Assembly (NCBI GenBank): GCA_013433145.1
Contig: CM024174.1
Location: 638,583-702,582, forward strand
Length of the DNA: 64,000 nt
Source of the DNA: Ascaris suum
Lineage: Eukaryota > Nematoda > Chromadorea > Rhabditida > Ascarididae
Direction of reading: 5' to 3'
In this document: positions 48,407 through 60,639 of the stretch, piece after piece
Position numbering within the stretch: position 1 is the first letter of the stretch
Layout of the letters: each line of letters opens with the position of its first letter
Notes under the pieces: model-generated
Seen by the model: the letters and a program-made list of their open reading frames with translations, nothing else
What the model was told of the DNA's origin: nothing
The model's database searches: none
Program-made: the position numbers and the translations under genes

Positions 48407-51400
48407 ATTATATTTAAACCTAATATTTATTGATATTTAAAACTAACATTTTTAAGAAACATGATAGATACTAAAAGTCCAAGTCAAAAACAATAAACTT
48501 TTAATGGAATTCATCTGAAGAAATGCAAACGATGATATATTATTCATTTTTGCAGTGATAACCTCAGAGGTAAAAGAGAGAGTTCTAATTTATCAAGTAG
48601 TAAAGTAAAAGAGAGAGTTTAATTTCCTAATCACAACATCAAATCTGACATTGATAAAGATAATATCACTACAAACTTCTTTCATGCTCCAACGTATTCC
48701 CTTCCGCATTTGTAAGGCGTACGCATGATGAACTTATGATGATATATTGCAAACAAAGTTGTTTTGCATGTTTACACCATATATTATAAACATATCAATT
48801 TTTACAATATATCATGTAAACATGTAAACAACTTTGCTACCGATGACTACGCTCAATTTGCAGTTGTACAAGCATTCGATTGTAATACACCTGGTGAAGT
48901 ATAGAAAAAAAAACTACTAAAAATGATTTGCAGAAAATTCTATAAAATATATACCTCAAATAAATGAGCATATGGAATAGAGAAGGGAAATAAAGAAATA
49001 GAACATATATAGGAATTCATTTATGAACCTTTGTGGAATAAATATCGCAACATAGATTCTGATGGAAAAACCTACTTTCCAATAATTCAATTAGCTTTAG
49101 TGATCACAAAATGGATTTGGAATTTTATTCATACAAAAACATCCCACTTTCTAATAAAATAAAATTGAAAGAAAAGATCCCATTAAAAGATCGAAGAGAA
49201 TTAAAAATTCATATTCTCATCACTGTGGCCATATCGCATGCATATCAATTAACTTTCAACTTAAAACTGGTCTAAGTTTCGTTGCAAATTCATCGCTCTT
49301 ATCATATGTTTGCATATTTATCTCATTCATTGATGCAAATTTAACAAAAATATAACAAATATAAATTTGAAGCAATAATGCAACAATATTCTAATTAAAC
49401 CGATCGCATTCCATTATTTGTATTCATTACGGATTTGTTAAGTGTATATTTCCAGTTGCAACGCAAATATTATTTATTCAATAAACGAATAGGAGAGAAG
49501 CATACTCGTTCCCCTTTGGAAAAGCTTGAAGATTGCAATTAACACTCACATCAATATACCTACACTGCCTTGTTAGTTTAAAGCATGTAAATAACGCGCA
49601 ATATTACGTATAACTAAAGAAATTTCTATTAGGGATTCTCAACTATTTAAGACAGCCATCACAAATAAAACGTTACGATTTCAAAAAAAAATAAATAAAT
49701 AAATAAATAAATAAACAAATAAATAAAAATAAAAGAACTACGAATATAAAACTATTCAACTGTCAAAATAATCGTTTTATAAACATCCACTTGAAATTTG
49801 ATAATATAGTTTCATTTCAACGCTTCATTCTCAGAACATTCTTTTTTCAATTACTGGAATATCTCAGCGAAATCTATTAAATGTCCACAAAAACCATTTG
49901 TTGAACCCTGAACTATACTCATCTGTACCCGAAGTAAGATATCCCAATATTTGGACTCTATCACCACCAGTGAGTTATCAGTCCTCGAAAAACGAAGAAT
50001 TTAGAAAGCCTTATTGACAAATAACCTTTATTTCGATCCATTACCTTTCGAATAGGTAGAATATGCAAAATGTACGCATGTTTGCATTCATGCCAATATT
50101 ATAGTAGAATCCTACAAACTTCCCTTCCACAATTACAAACGTGGTTACTCCATCGTTGGCGGGTAAGTTTATTGAATCTACAGAGTTTCAATATGGCGTT
50201 TCATTATTTGTCGTTATAATATTGAGCAAGCTCTTAGCGATCGAATTGATAGGTACATCAAGAGATAGCAGATACTAGTATATATTCGTGAGGATCCAAC
50301 AATATAAAGACCGCAATTAAATCCACGATTATTAAATTTTCTTTTTTTTCATTGACGGAACTCTTGTTCATTCCATCTTATAATTGATCCTGCAGACGTA
50401 TTTCAGATTTAGTTTTTACTCCTTATTCTACCACTCACTAACATTATTAACAATGAATTAGTGTCGTTTTAGCTAGAAATCTGAAATCTCTGATCATCCC
50501 CATCAACGTTCGCCAATTATCAAGAAAAAAAAAAGCGTAAGGCGTAATCTTTCTGCATTAACCGCAAAACTGATACTATAACACTACAAATACTGCAATA
50601 ATTTTCGCCTATATCATTAAAACTTTCAGGATGGGGATGAAGCACATTAGAAACGAGTACGAAATATGCGGGGAAAAAGGATCATTTGTTTGCATGTTTG
50701 AAAAAAAAAACGCATAAGGGATAACGCAATAAATGAATAAATACTAATAAATGAATAAACAAAAAAATAAAATGTAAAAGCCTAGAAATTGTGCGCATTA
50801 AATATGATTACAACGGCCCTAAGCATAAAGTTTACTCCTTTCATTTGGTTGCTTATGAGCTTCTTCGACGCGATCCAATAGTTCATTAGTGATTTTTTAT
50901 AGGGCTATTTACGATGCCACTCATTAATGTGAAGTGCCTTAACAAGCCGAGTTATATATTCTAGACATTTGAAATTTACAAAGAAGAATTATTCTAGTTA
51001 ATAGCGCATGAGAAGACACTTCGTTAAGAAATTCTCACTTAATGATATACAATTTTAGTATCGATCTTATGCGGTGAAAATTTTTGAAAATAGCAAAAAA
51101 AAAATCCTTTTCATTTTCTTCATGTTTTGCAAATTATTTTCAATAATTTTTCGCATTACATAATGAATAGACAACATATGGAAATTAACACACAGAATTT
51201 ATTTTACTAGATCTTATTTGTTTATCACATTTTATTTTCTTATTTCCTCTTTCAATCATCAAATTTTCATATTTCTTCCCCTTACTGAAATATTAGCCAA
51301 CAAAAATTCTTTACAATTTTAATAATATTCAAATTCCAACGGTAATTTTAGCAATAATGCAAAGTGAGAGGCATACAATGATCATCACATAAAAAAGATT

Positions 51401-53960
51401 GCAAATGAAATTCACAACCAAATGATTCGACTGCGAATTGAATTTTGGATAATTCGATGAGAAGAGAGCCGCATGAGTGCGCTTCTAACGACAGATGCCT
51501 CTCGCCTCTTACATAAATATCTATCACTTGCTTTGAATATCCCTTAGCGATGCAAAACACTGCACTGACACCAACCCCCTCCCCCCACCACCACCTCCTC
51601 GTCCCGTCTGTTTGTTTCCTTAGCATCGTTCAATCGAATTATGCAACATCGCAGATGGGGAAAACTTGCCAATTTCATACTTCAATTATTTTTTTCCTGG
51701 TTATATAAACTTGACAAAGAAGAAACTTCTGCTAAGGATTCTTTTTTTTTGTGACTTATCGTTAACGTCGATAATGCTTAACAAAACTGATATTCAAGAT
51801 AACTGTTCAATTATTTTGGAGTTGAATATGCAAATCGCTTAGATGGATAAATCCCCGCAGCAAAACTATAATGTATTCAATTAATTTTTGAGCGCATCAA
51901 TGATACACATTAAGCACAATGTCCAAAATCAGCGTTCCAATATTTCTATAGTAATTTTCCTACTTCTACAACCGAGACGTCTTTATCAAAACTTTCTACA
52001 AATAGCGTACAAGTGATTTCTGTGGTATTCAATAAACACCCCTTTCAAATGTCTTCTCAGTCGGCGCTATATCCCTCAGCAAGCTACGTAAACGACAAAT
52101 TTCTGCATTTTTTTCAGCAGTGATTAAGGAGGATACGATGCGGCATATGTCCCTTCAGGACAATTCCCAAAATATTCTTTCTTGGCCACATATACATACC
52201 TTAGACGAGAAATGATTGAGAGGTGCACAACTTTAGTGCTTCCTGCATCAGCAAATCCATTCTACACAACAACTGTACATATGATATATGGCCAAGCATT
52301 ACCTTGGCCATATATCATGTCTTTAGAGCCTTATCCTTGAAAACAAGGATACTGTAGTAAGCAATCGAGGCAGCATTAATTTCTCTTATAAAGGGCTCTG
52401 GATTTCGACCGTGTTCACCCACAATTTCAGGATCATAGACTTGGTTGCCCAAATTCGATCACTTTACGATTATTAACTCATGCACGGTGAATAATTTCCC
52501 CGTTGAAAACATCCTTTCATGTTATCCAAGTGGGGATTTTCTACAGGCAATTGCACGTCTCTGGAAATGATGCATCATATGCCAACAACTCGGCATGACG
52601 CTTATAAGAGCTTCACTCAGCGAATTTCCTCCCTAGGCTAACCTCTGATTCTCTGATCACTGCTGCATTCTTTGATGATGTCTAAGCTAGTCATCCTCCT
52701 CCATATTCCTTCGCAGCTCTCTTTCAAAGGAATGGTAAACGACAGATATCAGTCAGTGATGAAACTTCGTGAAGACTGGGCGCCGGGAAACGCAAAAGGT
52801 TCGATAAACAATGAACGAACCAACAACTGCTACCTCCTCACCTTATCCCACCCCTTCCCCTAATTCCTCGCTCCGAATGCGTCAATGTCCAAACAGGCAA
52901 TCCTCCTGGTTGCGGGCGACCTTCATTGATGCATTTGACTTACGCATAGGCTGATGCAACATAACTATAAAGTGCCAATTTCAATCTCAAAATGTAACGA
53001 CTTCAAACAATAGCTAGAAAATTACCATCTTTACAATCTTCTCTTAAAAAAATTAACTTGAGTGAATTAAATGAGCTGTAATTATCTGAATAAATGAACA
53101 TCAAAGTTGCAGAGTAAAGATGGGTCACGATCACAACTGAACCCACTTCTATATCAAGAAGATTCCATCGCTCCAAAAAAGGAACCGATCAGCTCGTTTA
53201 CGCGACACGAGCATAATACTATCGAAATTAGCAGGTAAATAATTTCTCAAATCTTCAAAAAATCTTCATATAAAAATGCAAATATGTCAGCGCTTCCATT
53301 CATAAATGTTTTGCAATTAAGCGGAGTTTCAATCAGACTGTTATTATTTTGATGGTTGTAATGACCCCAAATTAGACATAATACATGGATCGGGAACAAC
53401 GGCCAGCGATCAGGAAGGCGCAAGTGAGGAGAAATATTTGACATGTACAAAGAGTGCATAATATTTACACTTATGCAGCGAAGGACCTCCAGCACGTGCC
53501 GCATAACCTCATCTCCATTTCTCTCTCCTCTCCACCCTAGCTCCTCCCTCCCTTCACCAGCCCGCATCCGATCACATTTCGCTTCACTTAAATATCACAA
53601 AAATTAGGTAAATGCTGCCACTGAGATCTAATGATGCTGTACCAGTGCAGAACTTGACATTTTTCTGCCCATTAAAGATTTAAATTTTTCTACTTATGAA
53701 AGATTTCTAGGGATATCGCAGAAAGGCAACAAACGGTTGTCTTTGACCGACGTACTTTGCCAGAAACGTCACGTGGATCGAGTACAGGTCGGCAAATGGC
53801 TGTTGTAGACTATGAAGACGATTCAAAGGCCAATTCGGGCTATTCGATTCCCGGACGACATAATCGCAAAACGCATCGTCACTCGCCGGATTACGCCTCA
53901 ACGCAACACGCCCCTTCTATTCTCTATTTTCTTGTTATGATACTCTTGATAATAAGTTGA
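45567..53960 (+). CDS. Single-Ig-domain, probably GPI-anchored cell-surface protein, seven exons, complete
   Basis: Exons 45567-45729, 46387-46469, 46944-47088, 47755-47930, 49835-49933, 50056-50162 and 53711-53960 join with matching phases (1, 0, 1, 0, 0, 2) into 340 residues ending in TGA. Residues about 13-30 are a signal peptide (YISFVLFALIGSSLTQQ). A V-type immunoglobulin domain follows: B-strand cysteine in ETFALNCPH, tryptophan in VTWTKDD, and the closing ADQDEGIWQCHV. A linker with two cysteines (AKCTHVCIHAN) leads to a hydrophilic stalk (VVDYEDDSK, NRKTHRHSPDY) and a C-terminal hydrophobic tail (SILYFLVMILLIIS) with no cytoplasmic residues, typical of a GPI signal. Such proteins act in adhesion or neural wiring in nematodes; that is inference. 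Exons 5 and 6 are short and rest on splice sites and phase alone. Confidence 0.68.
48334..48403. repeat. (AT)n microsatellite
   Basis: About 35 AT units in the fourth intron of the Ig-domain gene. Confidence 0.97.
48754..48836 (+). repeat. Long imperfect hairpin in an intron
   Basis: Arms of about 37 bases (48754-48790 and 48800-48836) pair with only a few mismatches around a short loop; CAAAGTTGTTT in the first arm matches AAACAACTTTG in the second. Size and shape resemble a microRNA precursor or a miniature inverted-repeat element. It lies in the fourth intron of the Ig-domain gene. Confidence 0.55.
49684..49732. repeat. (AAAT)n microsatellite
   Basis: AAAT units with occasional changes, in an intron of the Ig-domain gene. 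Confidence 0.85.
50163..53710 (+). other. Sixth intron of the Ig-domain gene (3.5 kb)
   Basis: Mostly featureless. At 52710-52790 (+) an acceptor CCTTCGCAG is followed by about 27 open codons (RYQSVMKLREDWAPGN) and a weak donor GTTCGA, so an alternative exon is possible; including it breaks no obvious rule, but there is no other support. Confidence 0.4.
52281..52351. repeat. Two adjacent perfect hairpins
   Basis: A 16-bp stem (52281-52296 with 52303-52318, six-base loop) is followed 13 bases later by an 8-bp stem (TATCCTTG at 52332 with CAAGGATA, AAAA loop). Both lie in the last intron of the Ig-domain gene. Confidence 0.85.
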
Positions 53961-54086
53961 GAAAGTTTCTAATTTTCAAACAAAACATAAAATCACACAA
54001 CATACCAAAGCCTGAGGTAACGTTACGAAGAAAACTTAAGGAATACAAACCTCAACACTTTGCCTTTTGTTATGGCCTAATTGCAA

Positions 54087-54092
54087 AATAAA
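54087..54092 (+). terminator. Polyadenylation signal AATAAA of the Ig-domain gene
   Basis: First canonical hexamer after the stop at 53960, 127 bases downstream. Confidence 0.4.
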
Positions 54093-54579
54093 TAGCGCAG
54101 CTAACGTTATAAGACACACGGGGTTTCCACTATCACATCTTTGAGCATGAAGCAGCCCAATTACATTACAATCGGCTGTATTACAACAGTCAGGAACAGA
54201 AAAGAGCTGTGTTAGAATCGGAGACAGAATGTGTATATGGAAACAGCTAGCAGTGAAGGTGACACATTCAAAAATGATGTTGAAAGGTATCAATCATACA
54301 CCTTGCCATCTCATTTGCATATAAAAAACATATATCTATAGAAGGCTGAAAGGATACGACCGCAATTCCTTACTAAAATTGCTGCGGTTCATTGCTGCCT
54401 TGAGCTTTAGTATTTCCGCGCTACTAAAAGAAAAATAACCTTTCCCATTCTTCTCACAAAAATTAAGCGACAACCGGCGATCCTGGATCAACCTTAAGAC
54501 TAATATGAAGTGTGACGCCTCTACGAACGGGAAAATGACTAATCCCAGGTCCCAACAACTTTGACCAATTGAAAACGAC

Positions 54580-57500
54580 TCAGCGTATTTCAATCCTATT
54601 TTCCTTTAAACGCATACTTTGCAAGGATTCATGAAACTGTTTGAAATCATTCGCTTCAAGCCATTGCTTGATGAGTAGCGAAAACTTTCTTCGCAGAGGG
54701 GACAAACTCAAGCTTTCTGGATTGCCGCGCCACCGCACTACAACTGAGCCACCATTAAAATGGAGAGTAAAAATACCTACAGATGAAGTTTTCATCGGTA
54801 ATCCCCTGATCGGAGCTAGTATAAACCAGCTAGATGTAACAAACAACAAAAACACAGAAATATGTGAAGTAGAGTAAGGAATAACCTTCATTAATCTGGC
54901 GTTGTTCTGTGATGCTTCCACAAGACATAGACTGCCAACATCGCGTTTTATGAGGCTATCAGCCAATCGAGTGCTGTGCATATTGAACAACGAGACATTC
55001 AAATCAGAAAACGACTTCTTCACTAAAGAACGTTCGCGTAATGCTGATATGACAACAACTGAAAAGACGCATTCTTTGATTCGGACACAAATCCCAGTAA
55101 TATCAGTGAAAACGTCTAGTGATAAATCAAATGACAGAAAATCAAAATGCAAAATCACATACTGCTGATTGCGAAATTATTTGCGGAGTGACATCCGTAT
55201 TTTTCAGTTTATTTGGAATCATTCAGAATTATTTTCGGAAGCAAACATATCCAATGAAGCTTATCAGTGTGTACGTAAGAACCTCAAGAATACGCTAAAG
55301 AAATAAAAAAATTTGTCGATCAATTGCGCGCAAACCTAGCAAAGTATTTGTTGATTCATAAAACATGGAACATTAGGTCTTTAAGAGGAGATCAAACAAA
55401 AAAATGTTTAAAAAGCCCTGACTGGAAAGACAATAAAAATGGATTCAACAAAATAATACGTAAATTATGATAAGAGCCCTGTATAACTAATGCTCATTCT
55501 TGAGCACTTTTCGTATCAAACTCTCCAGAAAACCCTCTCCTCCACATTTTTAATCTCCCACCTCCTATACCTTTCTTGAGCACCAAAAACTCTATCATAT
55601 CCTCGCACACTGAAAAGAAAAAGCAAAAAGAAAGCACTAACGTTCAATAGCATGGCTAGCGAAACCCACTCCGAGTGTTCTGGCTTGTTTTATTTCGTCA
55701 TCATACACATATAATTCCTTTCTGCTCATCTCTTTCGGTAATACTTGTGGCTCATTAGTTGACTCGACCGCCTCAATGTACTCTCTTTCCAAGTTGCACG
55801 TACAACTTGTCAGCTGGAAATACCAAAACTGAAAGGAACTGTGCGATAGACAGCTACTCATCAATTGCAATCACACATCGGAAATAAACCCACAAAACAA
55901 TGTCCGAAAGAAGCAATTGCTACACGGAAAAGAAAAGGATACAATAAGGAGAAGCTCACTCATTGATCGTCTTAGTAAAAAAAAAAACGATTCAATCTAC
56001 AGATCGACTATCCTCCTCATCCAGGGGCGAACTGGGAGCACAGCGATATTCCTTTTTGTTCTCCCACCTACAGTTTCTAATCGACGTTTCCTAAGCAGTG
56101 ATCAATAAAGAGATCCTATGACCTGATCGGATATGAAGCGATTGCTGTGGAAGATAGATTCCCTTGTTACCTTCTACATATTTCCTCCATTAAATATTAA
56201 ATATGCCCATTAAATATGCCTATGGAAAAGAAAAGATTGAGGAAGGATCCATGAATAATTTTTATCCACATATATTTCTCATTTAATGAAAACAATTATA
56301 CTTCATGCAGAACCTATTGGCATAACAAACAACGGTTGAAGAACAAAGCTTTACGCTGATCAGTTAGAGAAAAAAGAATAGAACAGCGAACATTGTAATG
56401 GTGTTTATCGGTTTATATCATCTGTCCCTCCCCACCATATCTTTCTATATCAACGCAACCGATGAACTAAAGTATCAGAAAGCAACAAAGAAGGAGACAA
56501 TCGAACATGAATCTTAAGTCGTCCATTTTCAACTGTATCCGAAAGCACGAACCTTAGAAATCCTTTAAAATTGTGTCACGATCTCTCTGCTGCCCCCCCC
56601 CCTCCTCGAAGCATAAAATTTGTGAGTTGCCTCAGGACCACCAAAAATCTCACTCATCCTTGTAAACTCGGCTAAATATGAGAAAAGACGACTAGTACTA
56701 AGGTTTTTAGCGCACCAAAAAATACTGCACGAAACTTCAACAACGGTATTTTCGATGGTAGTAGAGCGATTGGGGCGGTCCACTAGACAGTCAACCAATC
56801 GGCTAGATTCACTGCGATCATAAATGGTAACTAGTTTATTGCCGGATGTATGATAATTCACAAAGCAGGGATTTCAAAACGCAACATATGCGATATGGCT
56901 TCGATTTTGACTTACACGTATATATAGCACAAAAAAACAGGGCTGATAAATACTTGCGCCGATATTATTATTTTTTAGTTATAATTTGAGATGTTCGTAA
57001 ATCTTCCGATCACGTTCAAAACGAAGGTTTTTGAACGTCAACACTACCTACCACTGAAAGAATCTTATGATCTACTTCATTCAGCAAACTCATCACAATT
57101 CTGCTTTTATGTACTCATTAATCAAAGAGAGGCGAAAAACAATGAGATGAAACCTTTTAGAAACTTTGCAGCATAAAAATTTTCCAAAAAAAAGTTCAAA
57201 AATAGCAACAGATATGCTCGAGTCTCAAAAATATAAGGAGACGAAAGTTTTTTTTTTTGCACATGAAAACACTTAAACGAATACAACAGATAATATGCGC
57301 CGAAGCATACAAATAGGAGATATAATTACAAAATATAATTGCAAAGAATTTCCTCCCCATGTTAATGTATAACTGTTTCATATTAAGTAATAAGACACAG
57401 CCCGCGTCAAGTTCACTTATTCAACACCCACTGAGGTGATTTTTTCGAAAATAATAAAAATAACAATGCAATACATTTCAGGCTCTCATTAAAGAAACAG

Positions 57501-58155
57501 GGATGTATCTTAATTATCCGAAAGGTTTTCGAAATTCACCGAGGACCTCCACTAAATTAAATGAGCATAACTTCGCCATTAAGTCATATAACATAGATAA
57601 CAGTAGAAATTATGAACACAGATCAATACTTAATAATGAACTATCTCATAGGGATGGATCGAGATGAAACCTAACGGCTCAAGTCTATGAAATTTAAGGG
57701 TAACAAAAACGAAATATTTCAAAAGCATCTGCAAAAATCTCTTGGCTCTTCCATTATCGCATTCAATAAATAAGATTGTTTTAAAGTTCTCCATTAGAAG
57801 AATAAAATTTCGACTGAATGGACATTCCAGATAGCGGCTTCGAGTGACAAGGAAAATCGTCAACTCAACTATAAATAAAAGCATGAAATAAACCATTAGA
57901 AGACGATTTCATACTTCACACATTCGAGAAATCGCACGACGATTGCATAATGAAACAAACCTGAGATTCATCGCAATCAATACAGGAAGCATTCGACTGA
58001 GAGCCATCGATCGCTATAAGTTCAAAAGGTGGCCGGAGAAGCAACTCTGAGCTAATCGACGAAGGACCAGGAACCGATCGACATTCATAGCTAAAACGGG
58101 AGCTCAATTTCGAGGCTAATCTCCTCAGAAGAGATGCTGCCCGTGCTAATGGCAT
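54580..58155 (-). CDS. Single-pass membrane protein with presequence-like N-terminus, three exons
   Basis: Minus-strand exons 58155-57961, 55813-55642 and 55058-54580 join in phase (0, 1) to 281 residues ending in TGA. Exon 1 begins MPLARAASLLRRLASKLSSR: Arg-rich, no acidic residue, amphipathic, as in mitochondrial targeting sequences. The middle part has CIDCDES and, if the join is right, LTSCTCNLEREYIEAVE; then EIKQARTLGVGFASHAIE. The last exon has a hydrophobic segment (HISVFLLFVTSSWFILAPIR) and a basic tail (RRKFSLLIKQWLEANDFKQF). An acceptor AAATTCCAG 25 bases before the ATG may be a trans-splice site. I do not recognise the family. A short exon in the 2.1 kb intron could have been missed, and the last exon could be split by cryptic sites. 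Confidence 0.5.
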
Positions 58156-58180
58156 CCGCCTTCAATTAGCGCCCCTGCAC

Positions 58181-58190
58181 CTGGAATTTA
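58181..58190 (-). promoter_or_regulatory. Possible trans-splice acceptor before the membrane-protein gene
   Basis: TAAATTCCAG on the minus strand ends 25 bases before the ATG at 58155; no upstream exon was found. Confidence 0.3.
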
Positions 58191-59277
58191 TATTCAAAGA
58201 TCATCGACCAACTAGAGTCGGAAAAATCTTGAGCGTCAATGGCGTATACAAGATAGTGATACCACGTTCATTCCGACGGTAAGAAAACAAAACGGTAACC
58301 AAATCATGAATGAAGTGAAGCTTTGTGAGATAGCATTTCCCCACTTCACAATAACAATAAATGCGTAAATAAAACATTATTATTGAAATTTTTAAATATA
58401 GCATTCAAATATTAGAGTAAGTTAAAAGTAAACCAGGTCTAAAGCATGATGCACTATCTTGGAATGACAGATTAATGTCACATCACTACAAAAAACGTTG
58501 CCTAAATTTCATCATCTATACAACAAGTACTTGACACAACACAGAAACTTCAATATCGAATATATAAGTAACGAAGAATTAAATAAGAAGTAAATAAATA
58601 AATAAGTGGAATATGTGTCGGTCAAGCTGAGGATCGATCAGCGAGTAATTACGGTTACCACTATGAATTAAGAAACAATAGATCATAACCTAACCAAATA
58701 TCGATAGATAAAATTAAGCGGAACTACAATCACATTTACAACATATATGAGGGTGCTGATAGATGTCTCTAGGTGCTATATCTTTCACAGATTAGATAAC
58801 CTTAAAAAATTACCTATTTAACTAAATGGAAATTTAAAGATAGGAAAAAACCGGAATAATGGAAATGTTTGACGAGCGATCGCTTTCGCTTTGAAACCCA
58901 ACACACTGAAAATTTCTCAGAAAACAATGTTGCCTCTGAGGAGCAAATCGAAATGAGTTGCTCCACTCCTCTTTCGTTGTTCTCTTTGAAAAAAAAAAAT
59001 TTAATTTAATTTAAAAAATTCAAAGAAATTAATTGTATTCAATGTTTGATAGATCAATCATAACCCCACAATTAGAATACTGAAGAAAAAATTTTTACCT
59101 GCAAAATAGGTAAAAAAAAACCCACCATTTAGATTAAAAGCATTCAATATTACACCATTAAACCTCGCGCAATTATGAATTCTATAAATACAATAATAGT
59201 ATAATCTCACTATCTGAAGAAAAAAAAAATTATTTCCATCATCCACTTCTTTTCCAAGATCAGACCAGATATATGTG
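58191..59277. other. Intergenic DNA, no gene seen
   Basis: AT-rich with short A runs; no open frame with splice or domain support. Confidence 0.5.
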
Positions 59278-59282
59278 AGGGG

Positions 59283-59735
59283 TGTTCAGTAAACTGGAGA
59301 TCAACTATTTAAGTGCACAGCACAGATGCTGTCACCATAAAACAGCCAACTCTCTACAAATGCTTTCAGGTAAGGGTCGATGCGTATAGAAGGAAGGAAT
59401 ATTCGCGCACAGTAATCAATGCGCGTTTAGCTTTTCACGTGAAGTATAGTTCGTGCGAGAGTCTGTTCGGACCGTAACGGTGAGCAATCCCAACCGCGAA
59501 GTGTCTCGGACCTGAGGAGTTCCTTGTGCTCGTTGGTGCGAAGGTGGCACTATTCGTGCCAAAGTTCTGTCGGAGCGACGTCTCCTCTGCTCTCGTATTA
59601 GCCCCTCCGCCTCACCATTGCCGATTTTATTAGGGCTTAATAAAAAACCTTAACCCCTCGCTTTGTTGCTAGATTACATAGCACCTCGTCCAGCACTGAA
59701 AAGTAGGAATTCATGAATCCTTCAGCGACAAATCA
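59283..59735 (+). mobile_element. Possible solo long terminal repeat
   Basis: A GC-richer block begins TGTTCAGTAAAC and could end ACAAATCA, i.e. TG...CA, flanked by AGGGG (59278-59282) and AGGGT (59736-59740), a four-of-five-base match as in a target-site duplication. It holds a TATA-like TATTTAA near 59310 and AATAAA near 59640. GC-rich sequence continues to about 59900, so the right border is uncertain. No transposase or reverse transcriptase frame is present. Confidence 0.25.
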
Positions 59736-60346
59736 AGGGTAGACGTCCAGGACTGGGACCCTAAGCCCTTATATCTATGTCCGAACTGGGGATTTCATAT
59801 CTATTCGAAGTTGAAATAAACGGTTCTTGTTCAAGTACCGATCACGGCCAGGATCGGCACTCAATTTAACGAAGACTCGGCGTGTAATACGCAATGAAAA
59901 GATAAATCTCCTAAGGTGCTTTCAGTTGAGAGTACCGTTTTACTGAAACGTTCATTTGTTGGACGGGTAAATAAATCGCAAGAGACATTCAATTAGTAGG
60001 AGAAAGGATGGTAATTCATTTGGAAGCTGTGACACCGACTATCCTACGATTGATTTTTTAAATAAAAACCTGCAAATTAGATTTAAACGGATCAGAGATA
60101 ATGTTGCAAATGTGCGCTTTTGCATTTCAATTCATCAAGCGAATCAGTTATCCCAATATTCCTGCTCCCTCTCCCCCAAACCTCCCCTCAGAAGAAGCGG
60201 GCTGTTTTAGGAAACGACCATGTACATTGACTCCTCTTTTGTATATAGCTTAGTGATATGTGTCTTTCTCTGCTCCATTATATTACGCACATTTCTCTGC
60301 TTCTCATGCTCATAAACCCGTCTCGTATTATATACATCGGCGATAG

Positions 60347-60619
60347 TCATTCGGCAGTTCGACGATACGCCCATCCTGCGCTAGTTCTTCGGTTCAATCC
60401 TTCATTCCCATTTAGTTCGTCACACAGGTCGGAATCTGGACAGAACGCAATGCAACAACATAAGATGTGGAAATGCATCAGATAGGCTGACATGTTAAGC
60501 CCTTCCATAATTAGCTCATCTAATCGAGCAGTTTCACCATCTTCGGTGGAAAAAAAACCACATTCGTTGAGGAATGACTTCTTATCTTCACTAATCCGGT
60601 CATTAGTAAAGCCTTTCAC
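60347..60619 (-). CDS. Unidentified coding exon, 90 codons
   Basis: The minus-strand frame contains KGFTNDRISEDKKSFLNECG, ETARLDELIMEGLNMSAYLM and CCCIAFCPDSDLCDELNG, then ends in TGA. Residue composition (acidic, Cys-rich, varied) is unlike the surrounding AT-rich noise. The frame starts at GTG; AAACTAG just upstream could be an acceptor. No family recognised and no partner exon found. Confidence 0.38.
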   Translation of the reverse strand: MKGFTNDRISEDKKSFLNECGFFSTEDGETARLDELIMEGLNMSAYLMHFHILCCCIAFCPDSDLCDELNGNEGLNRRTSAGWAYRRTAE

Positions 60620-60639
60620 TAGTTTTATTCTTCATCCCT

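Noticed and set aside
56565..56861. 98-codon minus-strand frame inside the second gene at 54.6-58.2 kb
   Set aside because: It partly looks coding, but no acceptor/donor pair in phase 0 joins it to the flanking exons.
60340..60415. GGTTCAATCC, a tRNA B-box-like sequence
   Set aside because: No cloverleaf can be drawn and the ends do not pair.
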